A program made the position numbers and the translations under genes. Below, piece after piece: positions 29,601-39,357 of a DNA stretch of 64,000 bases. The number at the start of each line of letters is the position of its first letter. Within the stretch, counting starts at the first letter, position 1. The stretch comes from Durusdinium trenchii (lineage: Eukaryota > Sar > Dinophyceae > Suessiales > Symbiodiniaceae), in assembly GCA_963970005.1 (NCBI GenBank), contig CAXAMN010001248.1:283586-347585 (forward strand). The letters are read 5' to 3'. The notes under the pieces are model-generated. The model saw only the letters and a list, made by a program, of their open reading frames with translations, made no database searches and was not told the DNA's origin.

Positions 29601-32600
29601 CCTCGGCGGATGGGACGTGTGCTGATGTGCTAAGAATCCAGCTTGGGAGACGTTTTTAACAGCAAGACACACTCCTTCACCAACGGGCACCAACTCTGTG
29701 CTTGGCGGTTTGGTAGAGGAGAGGTTGCTGGTTCCCACTTCCAAGACATCTTTGTACAGATGGGTGCCATCTCCTTGTGACTGACTGAGCAATTCGCGGG
29801 TCCCAGAAACTCCACAAAGCGTGAAAGCTTCCAAACCGCTTGCTATTGACCATCCAATATCCAGACACTCCATGGAAGTGCAATATATGCCTACGTTACA
29901 TTGACCCCGCAAAACCACCCCAACTGATCGGCAGTCCTATGGCAGTCCCAGACACGTCGTGTCTGGGATATCCACCTCGCACGTGCTCGTGCTGCAGAGC
30001 GGGAAAAGCGCGTGGCGCTGGAGGTGGTGCTGTGCGTGTGCTTGTCCATTGTGGACACTTTGGGCTATATGTACTTCTGGGATGTCACCATCAGTGGCGT
30101 TTCCACGCGTCCTGGCGCACTGGGCACCGGATGGGAACCGGATGGGGTGAGGCGGAAGGACCTCCAGCGGTATTCTCTAGTAGACTCTAGACAGGTGATG
30201 ACAGCTGAACAGGCTTTATAAATTTTTAGATGGGATTCAGCATGAGAAGATGGTTTCCAATATCTTGAGATTCAGTAGACTCAGTAGATGAGCAAAGGGG
30301 ATAGGATTCCCTAGGCTTCCAAGCTTTCATCGGATTTTCATACGCTTTCATAGGATATTAATAGGAATTTTCCCACAGAACATGGTCCAATTCGTCGTCG
30401 TAACCGTGCACGACGGTGCTCCCTCCGCGCCCGGGTTGGCAGCGGGACAGGGACAGGGACAGGACAGGAGCGGACCTGCATGGCACTCCCTGTCTGGGTG
30501 CCCTGTCTGGAGACCTGTTTACGGTAGGGTAGTCGAACGCCAGGACACCCAGACAGGATGTTCCAGGTAGATGTACAACAACATACAACAACGAAATGCC
30601 TTGCATGCGACATATTGCAGCCACTACTGTAAGCAGACTTGGTAGCTGGACCAGTGGTCACCCCGGAAAAAAAGGCCGCCCCTCCACGTGCCCCATGGGT
30701 CTCCTGATTCTGCAGGACACCCATATCCTAAGTTAACCCACAAGAAGAATGGCTTCTCCCTTGGATTGGGGAGACATTTGGGGGTCGGGGGACGAAATTG
30801 ACTGACATCCCGGTGGGTGTCGGTTTTGGCAGAGCAGAGCAGAGCACAGCTCGGGACGTGCAAAACTCGGACCACGGACCGCTGGCCTCGCGTCGCAGTT
30901 GCTCTTTCAGACGAGGATCTACGTGCTGATTTGCGTTGGCCTGGCAGTGGACTACGCTGCGCACATTGCTCACATGTTCAAGGACGGGTGGCGAACGTCT
31001 TTGAATGTGAGTCAAAGCCACCCTATTTGGGCAGAGGGGAAAATATATGGCACCAAAGGGCTGGGAAACCGATGGGAAATGGATCATCTTCCCTTAATGA
31101 CCATGTTCTGCTTGTATACAATATTGCTTTGTTGTAAGAAGGACTGTAGATTCAATGTTGGCATAGGGATCTGGACATGCCAGTCCTGCGAGGGAAGGAG
31201 AGGTTTGGAAAAGAAGTAAGTGTCAATCCCCTTCCAGACATCGGTTTCCTGTGACATCATAGAGTTTCAATCACCTCCCACCTTTCAGACGACCATCTTT
31301 CAGACCTTTACTGTACATGAACTCAGGGAACAGGTGGTTGGAGGGATCCGGCTGTCTCTCCGCCAAAGGGAAGCCGGTCGGACGTTGGAATTGTGGGATT
31401 TCTAGGTACCAATCGTTTCATGTACCAGCTCCAACAGCTCTAGAGTTTAGAGCTTTCCAAATGGAGTGTTGAGAGGTCTGAATTGGTGAATCTGGATCAT
31501 TCAAACGAGCTATCAACTCCCATCCGGACTTGTAATTCCCTAAATTACAGTTCTCATGATTGTTCGCCTATTCCTCCCTTCTCCCCCTTCAGCATGATCG
31601 ACTTCCACCCGCCTGCCGCTCCCGGCGCTGGCGTGCCGGAGCCTGCGAATCCAACAGTTTGGGGCGTGGAGTCGGGCCAGGAGTCCACGGGGACGCCCCG
31701 GGAGCGCGCGATCAATGCGGTGGACCGCATCGGCGTTTGCACCTTCAACGCAGTGCTCTCCACCTTGCTGGCCGCCACTGGGTCGTCCAGAGGGGTGGTT
31801 CGACGGGTCCCGGGAGAGGGGAGTGAGCCGAGTGCGAGTTCCACACCTGGAGCAACAGAGTGGCAATCCTTTGGTTTGGAGGGACACTAAACTCTTGGAC
31901 TTTTGGACCAACAGACAGTTGATTTCTTCGATCCAGACTCCCGGATCGTCAAACGAAGTGCGGACTCCCACCGATCGACCGTGCGGAAGGATCGATCGAC
32001 CGGCCTTCTACCACGGTGGCCGCGGAAACAGAATCAGCTTCCGACCGTCAGCCGACGGCCTCGCGCGGTTTCGCGCCAGTCGCCGCCACCTCCGAGGTGG
32101 TGGTGGTCGGCTTCTCGGAGAGCTACGTCTTCCGCATCTTCTTCAAGGCGCGACGAGCAGAACGAGCAGTGCCAGCAGAGCGAAGATGGGAACGGAGCAC
32201 TAAATGCGGGGGAGTTGCCGTGGGGTGTTCTCGACTTGTATCTTGATGCATTTTCATGAATTCATCCTTCAATGCCATTGGATGTCAAACACATCCAAAC
32301 CCCAGTATTTTGTTCTGCAGGGCGATTTGCTCGGTGTGCTGAAAAGGTCTATGAGTCTTATGATGTCTTATGCCATATTAATATGCAATATACCTCGACC
32401 ACGGGTCTTTTCAAACAAGGGCAAATATCTGCAATCACAGAGTCTGTCAAGGGAAGAAAAGAAACAACTTCCGTCTATGGAGGTCCTTGAGGCTTCCACA
32501 TGAATTCATGAATCAATGAATCTTGAGGGCATTGAAAGATTGCTCACTTTCTTTCTTCCAAGCATTCCGAAGTCGGACTCTGCCATCTTCCACCCGCAGC

Positions 32601-33011
32601 GTCGTGTTGCACGCAGCGCAACGCGCCCCGCCAGGGCGCGCATCCGCAGGGCGTGCTTCGAGTCGAACGCCAAACCCCCGGGCTGTTCTGCATCTGGGTG
32701 AGATCGGTTTCCCACCTGGACCACCATGTGAGCCCGACCCAGTCCAGGACTGCCTTGAACCGGTCGGTATAATGGTGTGACCCACATGCCATCTCGCCCC
32801 ACGGCCATGACAGTTCTTCGGCTTCACCATGCTGAAGCCTTCGGATTCGCAGGGGACTCGATCTTCGTGGCAGGTGCTCTTCCTGGTCGTGGTCATCGCG
32901 GGTGCGCACGGCTTGTGGTTGCTGCCCACCATCCTCTCACTGGCGCGGAAGACGGTGGAAGACGGTGGAAGACTGGGGTTGGAGAACAGAGGAAAAGGTG
33001 TGGAAGTGTAA
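27..33011 (+). CDS. Gene A: Patched/NPC1-like RND protein with sterol-sensing domain (5' partial, 45 exons)
   Basis: Spliced gene whose exons join in frame to about 980 codons and end in TAA at 33009-33011. The family is membrane proteins with two six-TM halves and two large luminal loops that move sterols or other lipids using a cation gradient. The halves are recognisable by LGVDDAFVL (TM4, exon 20) and GLAVDYAAHIAHMF (TM10, exon 42), both with the acidic TM residues typical of RND proteins, and by FSESYVFRIFFK and the final HGL-LLP-LSL helix. The TM1 exon seen in gene B lies upstream of this window. No NPC1-type N-terminal sterol-binding domain is seen in gene B, so the type is closer to Patched-domain or apicomplexan NCR1-like proteins. 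Donors by my assembly are 23 GC, 13 GT and 8 GA; every acceptor is AG. The substrate is not known. Family call is firm; individual exon edges may be off by a few bases. Confidence 0.85.
2339..2420. repeat. TACTAGTA/GCACTTGTTACTAG repeat cluster, gene A intron 3
   Basis: Contains TCTACTAGTAAGGCACTTGT and two GCGATGCACTTGTT units. Related clusters lie at 22721-22786, 40080-40116 and 49509-49611. Confidence 0.65.
7095..7640. repeat. Diverged direct duplications in gene A intron 8
   Basis: CAATTCTCTCCTGG then GTCTTCGTGAGCCTCT and TTTCAGGA occur at about 7284-7347 and 7439-7500. TCACGAAAGGT followed within about 20 bases by GGGATA occurs near 7098 and 7382, with a weaker third at 7624. Long C runs lie at 7190-7275. 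The rest of this 2.2-kb intron is AT-rich (5850-6560) with no gene. Confidence 0.6.
7847..14404 (+). CDS. Gene A exons 9-16: rest of first luminal loop
   Basis: Exons 7847-7909, 8401-8456, 8941-9010, 9656-9727, 10811-10882, 13342-13410, 13993-14054, 14331-14404. Recognisable segments are ETMCPLTLATSDSPCYNSR, DCRVAATSYCQTK, PTMTMMVNGEEVTIPVDM, DRGCIQLGSLSSISTTTA, ESAFEFQPTKIKTMVGG, STWEYAGGKHIAGFWALNKQ, ELYCPTAGVNDPVADEWERR and MGIDADSRAKPKLDCQEDG. Several cysteines suit a disulfide-bonded luminal domain. Partner exons in gene B match in length except exon 9, which is one codon longer there (47050-47115). The stretch has no similarity I can name outside the Patched/NPC1 loop context. Exon 14 ends at AACAAGCAG with an ordinary GT donor in both copies. 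Confidence 0.8.
8196..8262. repeat. Degenerate foldback family 1 copy in gene A intron 9
   Basis: ACCATGGACTTGGAAAACCC, TTGTTTGTAAAGGAAAG and TGTCTTCCAAGTGGCCATG keep the family order but with many differences. Confidence 0.4.
9272..9390. repeat. CTTC/ACTG tetranucleotide tract, gene A intron 11
   Basis: Runs of ACTGACTGACTGACTTGC and CTTCCTTCCTTACTTCCTTC degrade into ACTTACTT. Simple-sequence DNA. Confidence 0.7.
12452..12862. repeat. Mirror-image 10-bp repeat arrays around a palindrome, gene A intron 13
   Basis: About 16 units of a 10-bp repeat (AGTGGAACCA and variants) run from 12452 to 12610. After a central palindrome (TGTAGCCCACATAG at 12619-12632, its complement at 12679-12692), about nine units of the reverse complement (CTTGGTTCCA) run from 12766 to 12862. 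The whole could fold into one long stem. Confidence 0.85.
14096..14183. repeat. GC-rich tandem repeat of about 19 bp, gene A intron 15
   Basis: Four to five units of GGGGCTCCGCGGGTCCACC. It fills about a third of a 276-bp intron. Confidence 0.75.
15195..19438 (+). CDS. Gene A exons 17-23: sterol-sensing domain, TM2-TM6
   Basis: Exons 15195-15286, 16308-16431, 16709-16744, 17427-17491, 18510-18566, 18984-19074, 19367-19438. In order: FQRSLGDEFGNAIRGDISKL leading into TM2 (ASYGVIIV then FMLGKCDAVHSG), TM3 (AFVAVGIVGLTIASTLGLMG), TM4 with LYFLLLGLGVDDAFVLTSEY, a cytoplasmic turn VPELIARTARTGGIS, TM5 (VLITSATDALAFLVGATT) and TM6 (VSIVLCYTFQLTVFLPCLAL). The pairing RTGGIS then VLITSATDALAF is the Patched/NPC1 signature, and VDD in TM4 is the expected proton-relay position. 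Exon 18 is uninterrupted here but split in gene B. Exons 19 and 20 are separated here by a 682-bp intron but fused in gene B. Confidence 0.9.
16011..16102. repeat. Foldback family 1 copy in gene A intron 17
   Basis: Contains CCTGAAAACCACTGG, GTTTGTAGAGGAAA and a distal GCCATGAAACCCGGGTG. The core CCACTGG-TTGTAGAGGAAA is shared with the copies at 53055-53150 and, on the opposite strand, 25304-25376. Confidence 0.55.
18926..18980. repeat. CCACCT tract ahead of gene A exon 22
   Basis: About 50 bases of CCACCTCCACCTCCACGTCC type just before the acceptor at 18983. It doubles as a very long pyrimidine-rich stretch for 3' splice-site recognition. Confidence 0.6.
19588..19653. repeat. Repeat family 2 (GTAGGGTAGTCGAACGCCAG) in gene A intron 23
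   Basis: About 66 bp: CCTGTCTGGGTGCCCTGTGA, GACCTGTTTACGG, then GTAGGGTAGTCGAACGCCAG and GACACGCAGACTGG. The ends are imperfect inverted repeats (CTGTCTGGGTG against CACGCAGACTG). Confidence 0.7.
19772..22121 (+). CDS. Gene A exons 24-28: cytoplasmic Cys-rich linker and TM7
   Basis: Exons 19772-19824, 20365-20412, 20899-20926, 21755-21798, 22053-22121. The linker carries two cysteine runs on separate exons: DCCCCFKVKER (exon 24) and EDPQGCCCCCLPK (exon 25). It continues AFKGGVLKKG, LRKFTEHTTKPVGQ and TM7, VLTLIIFAIITGVGIFGTTK. The order linker, basic segment, TM7, then IYK matches the centre of Patched-family proteins. Exon 26 is only 28 nt. Clustered cysteines next to a TM helix on the cytosolic side are plausible S-acylation sites; that is inference. 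All five exons have equal-length partners in gene B. Confidence 0.82.
21529..21630. repeat. Palindromic element (family 3) in gene A intron 26
   Basis: Left arm ATGGCACAACCCCCAAG at 21529-21545 and right arm CTTGGGGGGTTGTGCCAT at 21593-21610, followed by CGAACTGAAACCGCTATAG. A related element is in the same intron of gene B (58332-58439). Confidence 0.7.
22208..27124 (+). CDS. Gene A exons 29-38: second luminal loop
   Basis: Exons 22208-22248, 22558-22598, 23188 to about 23294, 23463-23538, 23675-23771, 24101-24175, 24486-24530, 25709-25770, 26437-26480, 27065-27124. Segments: DFKLEWFIPDSSYV, NTFFVINRDNFATG, TPITVNFPASPDAFEMQS, DVTVDSWYQEFMEW, FPTFDNTATCVDGG, AANAVFTNKNQFYTALHLW, YRTTVGSRYRNSLRW, GIMASRFNAELSLAATDRG, TDRYDTMTSMRNEA and TGAFPYSFDFLYWEE. 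LEWFIPDSSYV after TM7 and AFPYSFDFLYWEE before TM8 are hallmark Patched/NPC1 positions. Exons 32-38 have no gene B partner in the window, so their edges rest on phase and family order alone; the ends of exons 31-35 are the least certain. Confidence 0.72.
22721..22786. repeat. TACTAGTA/GCACTTGTTACTAG repeat cluster, gene A intron 30
   Basis: Three head-to-tail units of the form TTACTACTAGTAAGGCAC(C/T)TG. The reverse strand reads as an artificial VVTSATLVVTGALLVV peptide. Confidence 0.7.
24672..24739. repeat. Triplicated unit of about 25 bp, gene A intron 35
   Basis: Three units of TTCAAGGTTTCATGAGAGCT followed by CC and a variable number of T. Confidence 0.75.
25304..25376. repeat. Foldback family 1 copy in gene A intron 35 (opposite orientation)
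   Basis: GTTTTCCTTTACAAACC followed by GTGGTTTTCAGGATCCATGT, the reverse complement of the family core. The same intron also holds a short triplicated repeat at 24672-24739. Confidence 0.55.
27858..28440. repeat. Two-copy direct repeat of about 300 bp with internal subrepeats, gene A intron 38
   Basis: AACTTCGTCTACCTTGGGGC occurs at about 27902 and again at about 28206, 304 bases apart, with the following sequence largely conserved. Inside each copy CCTCCAAAACGCTCTCCCCA-type blocks of about 60-70 bp recur. Both copies end near a GCGCGCG-rich patch (28160-28170 and 28430-28450). Confidence 0.8.
28719..33011 (+). CDS. Gene A exons 39-45: TM8-TM12 and C-terminus
   Basis: Exons 28719-28778, 29553-29597, about 30009-30098, 30911-30982, 31681-31773, 32097-32147, 32874-33011. 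They encode VGIIDVELIKNLAICGAVIL and VVIFALVPNPRIAIW (TM8), ALEVVLCVCLSIVDTLGYMY with FWDVTISG (TM9), YVLICVGLAVDYAAHIAHMF (TM10), GTPRERAINAVDRIGVCTFN then AVLSTLLA (TM11), VVVVGFSESYVFRIFFK, and VLFLVVVIAGAHGLWLLPTI (TM12). This run closely follows the NPC1/Patched C-terminal half. The last exon reads on 23 codons past the final helix to TAA at 33009-33011. A GC donor after LSL could instead lead to another exon, so the tail is provisional. Start of exon 41 could also be 30000. Confidence 0.82.
30488..30557. repeat. Repeat family 2, best-preserved copy, gene A intron 41
   Basis: About 70 bp with a perfect 12-bp terminal inverted repeat (CCTGTCTGGGTG and CACCCAGACAGG) around GACCTGTTTACGGTAGGGTA and GTCGAACGCCAGG. 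Confidence 0.75.
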
Positions 33012-33042
33012 AGATCAAATCAACCAGGACCCGACACCGTGG

Positions 33043-33110
33043 GGTGCCCTGTCTGGAAGCCTTTTTCGGTAGTGTGGGGTAGTTCATTGGACACGCCTTG
33101 GAGGGTCCTG
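33043..33110. repeat. Repeat family 2, degenerate copy just after the gene A stop
   Basis: GTGCCCTGTCTGGAAGCCTT, then TTCGGTAGTGTGGGGTAGTT and a distal GGAGGGTCCTGG. It begins 32 bases after the TAA and may lie in the 3' untranslated region. Confidence 0.5.
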
Positions 33111-36100
33111 GAAGTAAGCAACATCACATAATAACAAGTGGAATCGGTGGGGTCAAACATATAAGTCGAGTGACTTCCAGCAGAATTTTCTATCAAGGAT
33201 CATGTTTGATCATCACGTTGAGGTAGACCTCTTGGATAGCCTTAACTGCAAAGTTCCAAAAGTCTGTCCCAGAAAGCGGCCGCTGATGTCGAAGCCCTTC
33301 GTGTGACGAACTTGACCGATTTCATGTGATGCCAGGCTTTGAAGAAGCATTGCAACAACCAATGCTCAACAAAGATGCCAGGTCTTTGCAACATCGTTTA
33401 GGGATGTTTGGGGTCATTTTGGTTTGCCCACTCACGGAATGAAAGGCTCACAAAAGGGGGGGATCTGTCCTACGAAAAACTGTGTTTTTGTAGGGTCATG
33501 ACTCATGACGGTCTCAGACAGGTTGCTTGTCCTCCGAAAAAGGGTCATAGACCCTCAACCTTTGCCCTAGCCTTCCTTCTTCGTGGCCCATGTTTGGCCC
33601 AAAGCCCATCAAACTTCCGTGCGTGTTTGGGCCGGTCGCAGGTCGGTGGCTCCAAGGCGACCTCAGAGCTCCTGGGACGAACGGAGCGACGCGGACGTCC
33701 GGGCCCTTCGCGAAACCAGCGTTCGCGGCGAGGAACGCCCTAAGCAAAACCCTAAACCCTATAAAGCCTATAGATACTATAGATGGGTGGGTCGTGTCCA
33801 TCCGGGAGAGATGCCGGTGAAAACGGGGGGATGCCCACAAAAGGAGGGCTGCCCTGCCCGTCTCGCGACGAGGCCTGGGGGGTCGGAACGCCTATGAAAG
33901 AGGTCTCCGTATGTAGCAGCTACATGGCCATATGGGTTGTAAGTTGTGGATGGGAGAAGACAAAAAAGGCAGAAAGACCAGAATACGGTGCAGGGTGTGT
34001 GTAGTGTGTAAAGGATCAGGGATTTCTGGGCGATTGGGAAGATAGAAGATCCAAGTGTACATGCAGTGATTCCTTTGTAGGACTGCAAGATGATGAACGT
34101 TCCGCCATATCGATGATTTTACATAGTAACATAATATAGTTTAATAATTAATAATTATAGTAATTAATTACATTATATACCTCTTATCTTTGCTTATTTT
34201 GCTCCTGTCAGGTTCCACAGAACTCGCCGCACGCCTCGTCTGAGTTCTCCCATCCTTCAGGTCTTCTCGTCATTCCTTTGGGAAAACCGAGACTTCAGGC
34301 TGTGCCGCCCACCTCTTAAGCCTGGTGGAGAGAATTCCTGTATGACTCAGCCTGGCCAGTCGTCCCTTTTGGCAGGGACGAAAAACGAATGAACGGCAAG
34401 CCCTCGAACCCAAAACAGCACATGCAACCACCTGGTGCAATATATAGCGACTCAACAGAATTTATTTACAACATGGGTGAGTCGCAATCACAGAGACCAC
34501 CAACTTTGTGGCTTCATTGGACTCTCAACAGCTATCATGTGCCTGGTTTTGCTTTTTCAGGTGCTTTTTTGTTTTCCCTAGGTAGATCCCCTTCTGGGGA
34601 ATATGTTTATTTCCGTCCGGGTTCCTTAAGCAAATCCGAGTGTGCCATTTATACCTCCAAGCCAGGGTGACCAACAACTTCCTTTGCTGTAAGGACCTAC
34701 AACGCTGATGCTGCTACTAGTGACAAGGCACCGGGGGACCCTGCGTCGGTTCGGTGTTGGTTTGGAGGCTCCTCTGCAGGGGTGCTGGAAAGATCGTTCC
34801 AACTCTTCCCAGCTCTTCCACGGTTTGGAAAGCCTGGTTTTGCTGGTTCCTGAGCGAATCTCGCAACCGTGGGGAAGATGGTTTTAGAGAAGGTACGACT
34901 GGGCCCTCCTGGCGCCTACGTAAATAGTCTCCAATCACCGTGTACTTGGATCCCTAGGGCCTGGTAGATTGACCTCAGTCCTGAGGATTCTGTTCATTTT
35001 CGGAAGGCTCGCGGTGCCATGACCCACAGCCAATTCAACACGCGCTAGCTGTAGCATCCTGCCACCCTGGGACAGACGCCGCGACAGCTCACAGGGACAA
35101 CGGGTGTTCAACTTGTGGACCCAAACTTTAGGACCTGCATGTGAGACACTTGTGGCGGCTCGAATGCGCCCCTCCTTCGTACCTCCTTCACCACCTGCTT
35201 CCTTCTTCGTGTTCCGCGTGGCCGCGGAACGCGCACGGCGCTCCGACGTTCGATGGATGGCGAGGCCTCTCGCATTGCTGCTGAGGAAGCAGCCTAGAGG
35301 CTGGAAGCGCTGGGTGTGGTCTTCCCGAGCCGAGCCCAGAGGCTGAAGAAAGTTTTATCCGCAGGCCATCGGTGTGGAGCATGGCGAAGGACTTAAAAGA
35401 AACAACTGGTAAACTCCTTGAGCACAAGAGCTGGGTTAGAGCAGCAGCTGGGGAATGGAGTATACAGTAGAGTCTAGATGATTCTATAGTGGAACTGGAC
35501 CATCACTCCATCACTTCATCCATCACCCAACAAAAACCAAAGGAGTTCCAGCACACGATGGCCGACACTCCTTGTTTTCCCTGCCTGGAGCGCACGCGTC
35601 GACTCCGTCGAATCACGTCCCCCTTGTGGGCTTCGGATTGAAGCTTCCGGCTGTGACGGTGATTTCTACGACGAAGCTGGGCGCGTGGGAAAAAAACCCG
35701 CGAGCTTCGGATAGAAGTGAGCTGGTGTGTCTCGTTGGCAGCTGAGCCAAAGGTAGCTGGATCGTGGACTGAGCTGGACATATATTAGGCCTTGGAGTCG
35801 AATCTGGGAGAGGTGCGGGTGGAGAGAAACCGTGCTCCTTGATTATTGACTGAACTGCGTGACTTGCTGACTTACAGTTCATTATATAATATACAGTATG
35901 CTTTTGAAGCTTCACTTGTGGCTAGTAACTCATCACATGACTCTGTGACAATTATATATAGAATTTAATATAACATAACCATCCAGGTCCCCGCAGTGTC
36001 AGCCTTGATCTATGATTCATATGCTGAGAGGTATCCCATGTGCATATGTCGATGCTCATTGCTTCTGATTTTGCAGCTCAGAGCCCATGGTGTAGCTCTC

Positions 36101-36238
36101 GCTCAGCACGGGAACCGTGTAGCAGATGCACGACGTGACAGCGCTTTTGGACCGGTCACCCGTGCAGGGATCCCGGGAAACTCACTGGTTCCGTGCAAGA
36201 AGTCCTATACCAGGGCCCCCATACCTGGGGTGGTGAAT

Positions 36239-36726
36239 GGACACCCCGAATCACCTCTAAGGAGCTATTATTAGACACCCCGAACCAGGGGGCCTAGTAG
36301 ATCATTTCGGATCTATGTTCAGATTGGATCCTGAAGCCGTCGCCGCTTCTTCATGTGGATCTACGCCCTGAGGTACCGAAACCTGAAAACCACGGGTGTG
36401 GAGGACTCTTCGGCCACCAAGTACACCCTGGAAGATTAACCTGGAACCTGAAAATGGACCAGACTGTAAGACTATTTTCCTTCACAACCCAGTGGTTTTC
36501 AGTGGGTCTCTTCCAGGGCGTAACTTTTGGATCGACTTGGTGGCATGGTCCTCCACCCAGCCATGAAATAGGATGATTTCAAGACAAACGCTCCACAGAA
36601 AACAACAACGTATCAAAACATGCAAGGAACACACAACATATTACTGTATTTATGTGATATATGATTACTACTAGGCCCCCTAAGGGGTGTCTAATGATAG
36701 CTCCTTAGAGGTGATTCGGGGTGTCC
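36239..36726. mobile_element. 488-bp foldback (MITE-like) element with about 60-bp terminal inverted repeats
   Basis: Left arm 36239-36300 and right arm 36668-36726 are near-perfect inverted copies, including GAATCACCTCTAAGGAGCTA, then a variant TATTAGACACCCC block and GGGGCCTAGTAG. The inside carries a second, nested palindrome at 36425-36520. No transposase frame is visible, so it would be non-autonomous. A 20-base match to the arm (GAGCTATTATTAGACACCCC) occurs alone at 10595-10614 in gene A intron 12, next to its own small palindrome, showing a dispersed family. Confidence 0.75.
36425..36520. repeat. Foldback family 1 copy, nested in the 36239-36726 element
   Basis: About 96 bp. CCCTGGAAGATTAACCTGG on the left is answered by CTCTTCCAGGG on the right, and CTGAAAATGG by CCAGTGGTTTTCAG. 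Related copies lie at 8196-8262, 16011-16102, 25304-25376, 53055-53150 and 56178-56277, all but this one inside introns of genes A or B. Confidence 0.7.
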
Positions 36727-39357
36727 ATGACCACCCCTTAGGGGGCCTCTTATTTAAATATGTTCTTTGATGTTGTTTCAATTCCATGTGAAGATGGATC
36801 AGATGACCTGCGATCTTCGCCGCTTCGAGGTCCTCTGAACAGCGAAGCGTCCTCTTTTCGCAGTGGTCTGCCGCTCGCACTGCGACCGCTGTTGGTCCTT
36901 TGCACGACCAATCCCGTTCCAAGTGCAGCCCTGTAGACGGTACTTGGAGCCCTGTAGACTTGAAAAACACGATCTTTCCAAGCTTCCCGGGGTCAAGGTG
37001 TGACTTTTTGGTCTGTCGCTGAGTGGCTGAGCGGCGTCCCTTCTTCGTCGCTTGGTGGTCCGTTGAAGAGACCCTCCGACTCGCTAGTGAACATGGTCCC
37101 TTGGAAGAGGACGTTCCTCTAGCGACAGGGGGTGAACTGGGGTGAACTCCACTTCCATGTTAGTGAGTCAGAGTGTAACAGACTGCGCAATGTGCACTTC
37201 CAACAGGTCTCTTCTGATGGATTGATTGGTCTCGACAGATAAAGTGTTGGGATTCATGGTGTTCTTGTTCTGTTCATGTTTCAGAGCAAGAAGCTTGTCC
37301 TCCCTATTGCTGGCACAGCGGCTTGGTTTAACATCGTCGATCTTCAATGGTTCGGATACTTTTTTGAAGTTTCTGCTTATAGTTCTTTTATGTTTTTTTT
37401 TTTTTTTTAAAGCAAGCATTGTTTTATGGCAAGAGCTCACTTCGTGACCGTAAGAACCACGTCATAGCTTTTTTGTGTCTCCTTTGCTGCTCAACCATTT
37501 CATCCCTTATTATGCATCCAGAACTGGATGCTACCCCTTTCACGGTGCGCGTCGAAGCTCGACAAATGCCGAGCATCGAGGAGTTGAAAGAATCCCCATC
37601 GTTCATTGGTTCGTTGAAGAGACTCCTTGAGCCGAATCTTGTGATGACTCATGTTTCTGCTCAATGTTTGTGAAAAACAAAAACCAGATGGCCAAACTTG
37701 ACGGGGACACTCTTTCCCGCGCACTGTCCCGCCGACCGAATTCGTCGGTCTATTTTCCGCTGGGAATGCATCCCAGTCAGCGCTGCCTGCGAAGCTGAAC
37801 TCGATGCTCTTGAGCGTCGGGCTGCGCCCTCGGGCCGGCGATGATGATGCCGGAGCGATGAATGGGAAGGTTTAGATCTTCCAAACCGCCGGTACGATCG
37901 GTAGAAAGTCCGCTGTTTCTTGTTCTTGTTGAGGAGTCGGAGTTTCACTTCAGCATTGGTGACTGCTTGGTGACTGTATGTATATTCATTTGTAAGAAGC
38001 AAGGGTTGCCTTAAGCACTGGGTTCTTAGTGCTTCTAGGTTGGAGGCCATTGCTATGAACATCTAAAAGGTGGAAAGTTCGGTAAACCTCTGTTTTCCAG
38101 GGATGAGAGGCTCTGGAGCTGAACATCAGCAACACGTCCATCAACAACGCTGAGATCCATGGGGTTGTCAGTAGAAGGAAAGAGATGGCAGGGTTGTCAG
38201 TCAGTACCAGCATGGGGTTGCCGCTGGGCGTAAATTAGGAGCGTAATTGATTAGGGCGGTTAGAACTTCTTTAAAGTCGACTTACAAGCTGCACGACAGG
38301 TACTTCAACCAAAAACAGACTCACCAAACAATCTCCTCAGCACTATAATATCTCATACCATCACATATCAGAGTGCGTTGAACACCCTTTGAACTGCACC
38401 AGTATTTGGATTTTAAGCACTTTGGTTGAGGTGTCACCTCCTTTGGTGGTCAAAACTCAACGCTATACAGAACAGAGGAGGTCAAGTTTTCGTACGTCAC
38501 TGTTTGAGTGTTTGAACTATCACTGTGGAACTAGTGGTTCACTGTGGTTCACTTGCTCAAAAGGTACTGTTCAATGGCTTTCGGTTCTTTTTTAAGATTT
38601 GCCCAAGATCCATCATTCTCCATCTCAGGGTGTTATTTTTTTCAACTTTCAGTAGCACAAGAACACGATGCCGCCCTGCGCAGGTGGCATCGCCTGACCT
38701 CTCCACAGCTCTCTGAAAAAGGTTCAGGACAGGGATCACGAGCCGCGGTTCCGAGCATGTGTGAGCCGTGCTTCTCGCACGCACGGAGGTGTGAACCTTG
38801 TGTCATGTCATGTCATGTCTTTTTGACCAATCGCTGGCGGTGACCTGTTGATGTACCTTTTTCCAACAACTTTTGATCGTGGAGGTCTCCTTTCAACGCA
38901 CGTTCCATGGATGCTAGTTTGGCAGTCCTGGACTGTCTGCAGTCCTGATCTGTCGTTCGCTCGCTTCGCGGCGCTTCGCGGGAGGTTTTTCTTGGCTCAA
39001 ACGAAAGGAGGCCGTTCACGTTTTAGACGCGGCTTCTCTTTCGTTTTTTGGAGCCGCAACACCACCAGGGAACAATGGGTATTGGCGCCTTGGCATCTGA
39101 CAACGTGAATCATCAGTGTCTCTTAGTGATGAGTTAGCTTGACCCTAAGTCTTGAAGTGTGCGTTCGACAAAACACGCTTAGACTACATAGGGTGACCCA
39201 AAACCCAAAAAGAAACTGCCTCTACTTTGGTGCCACAAAGCCTCTTTCGACGTCTTTTATGCGGGCTACGCATGGCACAAGTAGACCATGGTTTGAGAAA
39301 CCGGACATCGGCAGACTGGCCGAACCACCGGGCCGATCCATGCCATCCACGGTTGAC

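Larger units (their letters stand above)
33012..39357. other. Intergenic region between gene A and gene B
   Basis: About 6.3 kb from the gene A stop to the putative gene B start. I found no exon of the Patched-like family and no other convincing coding stretch; open frames here are short and lack recognisable motifs. It contains a degraded copy of the GTAGGGTAGTCGAACGCCAGG repeat just past the stop (33043-33110), a TACTAGTGACAAGG fragment near 34712-34735, an AT-rich patch around 34110-34190, and the 488-bp foldback element at 36239-36726. Promoters cannot be predicted by motif, since dinoflagellates rarely use TATA boxes. A trans-splice acceptor for gene B could be the AG at 39313-39314, 44 bases before the ATG; no spliced-leader remnant was seen. 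Confidence 0.6.

Noticed and set aside
37661..38062. 133-codon reverse-strand frame in the intergenic region
   Set aside because: Basic, low-complexity translation without motifs and no partner elsewhere; not distinguishable from chance.
33012..39357. Spliced-leader (TTTTGGCTCAAG) remnants or an SL RNA gene
   Set aside because: No match was seen by eye anywhere in the window. CTTGGCTCAAACG at 38991-39003 is only partly similar.
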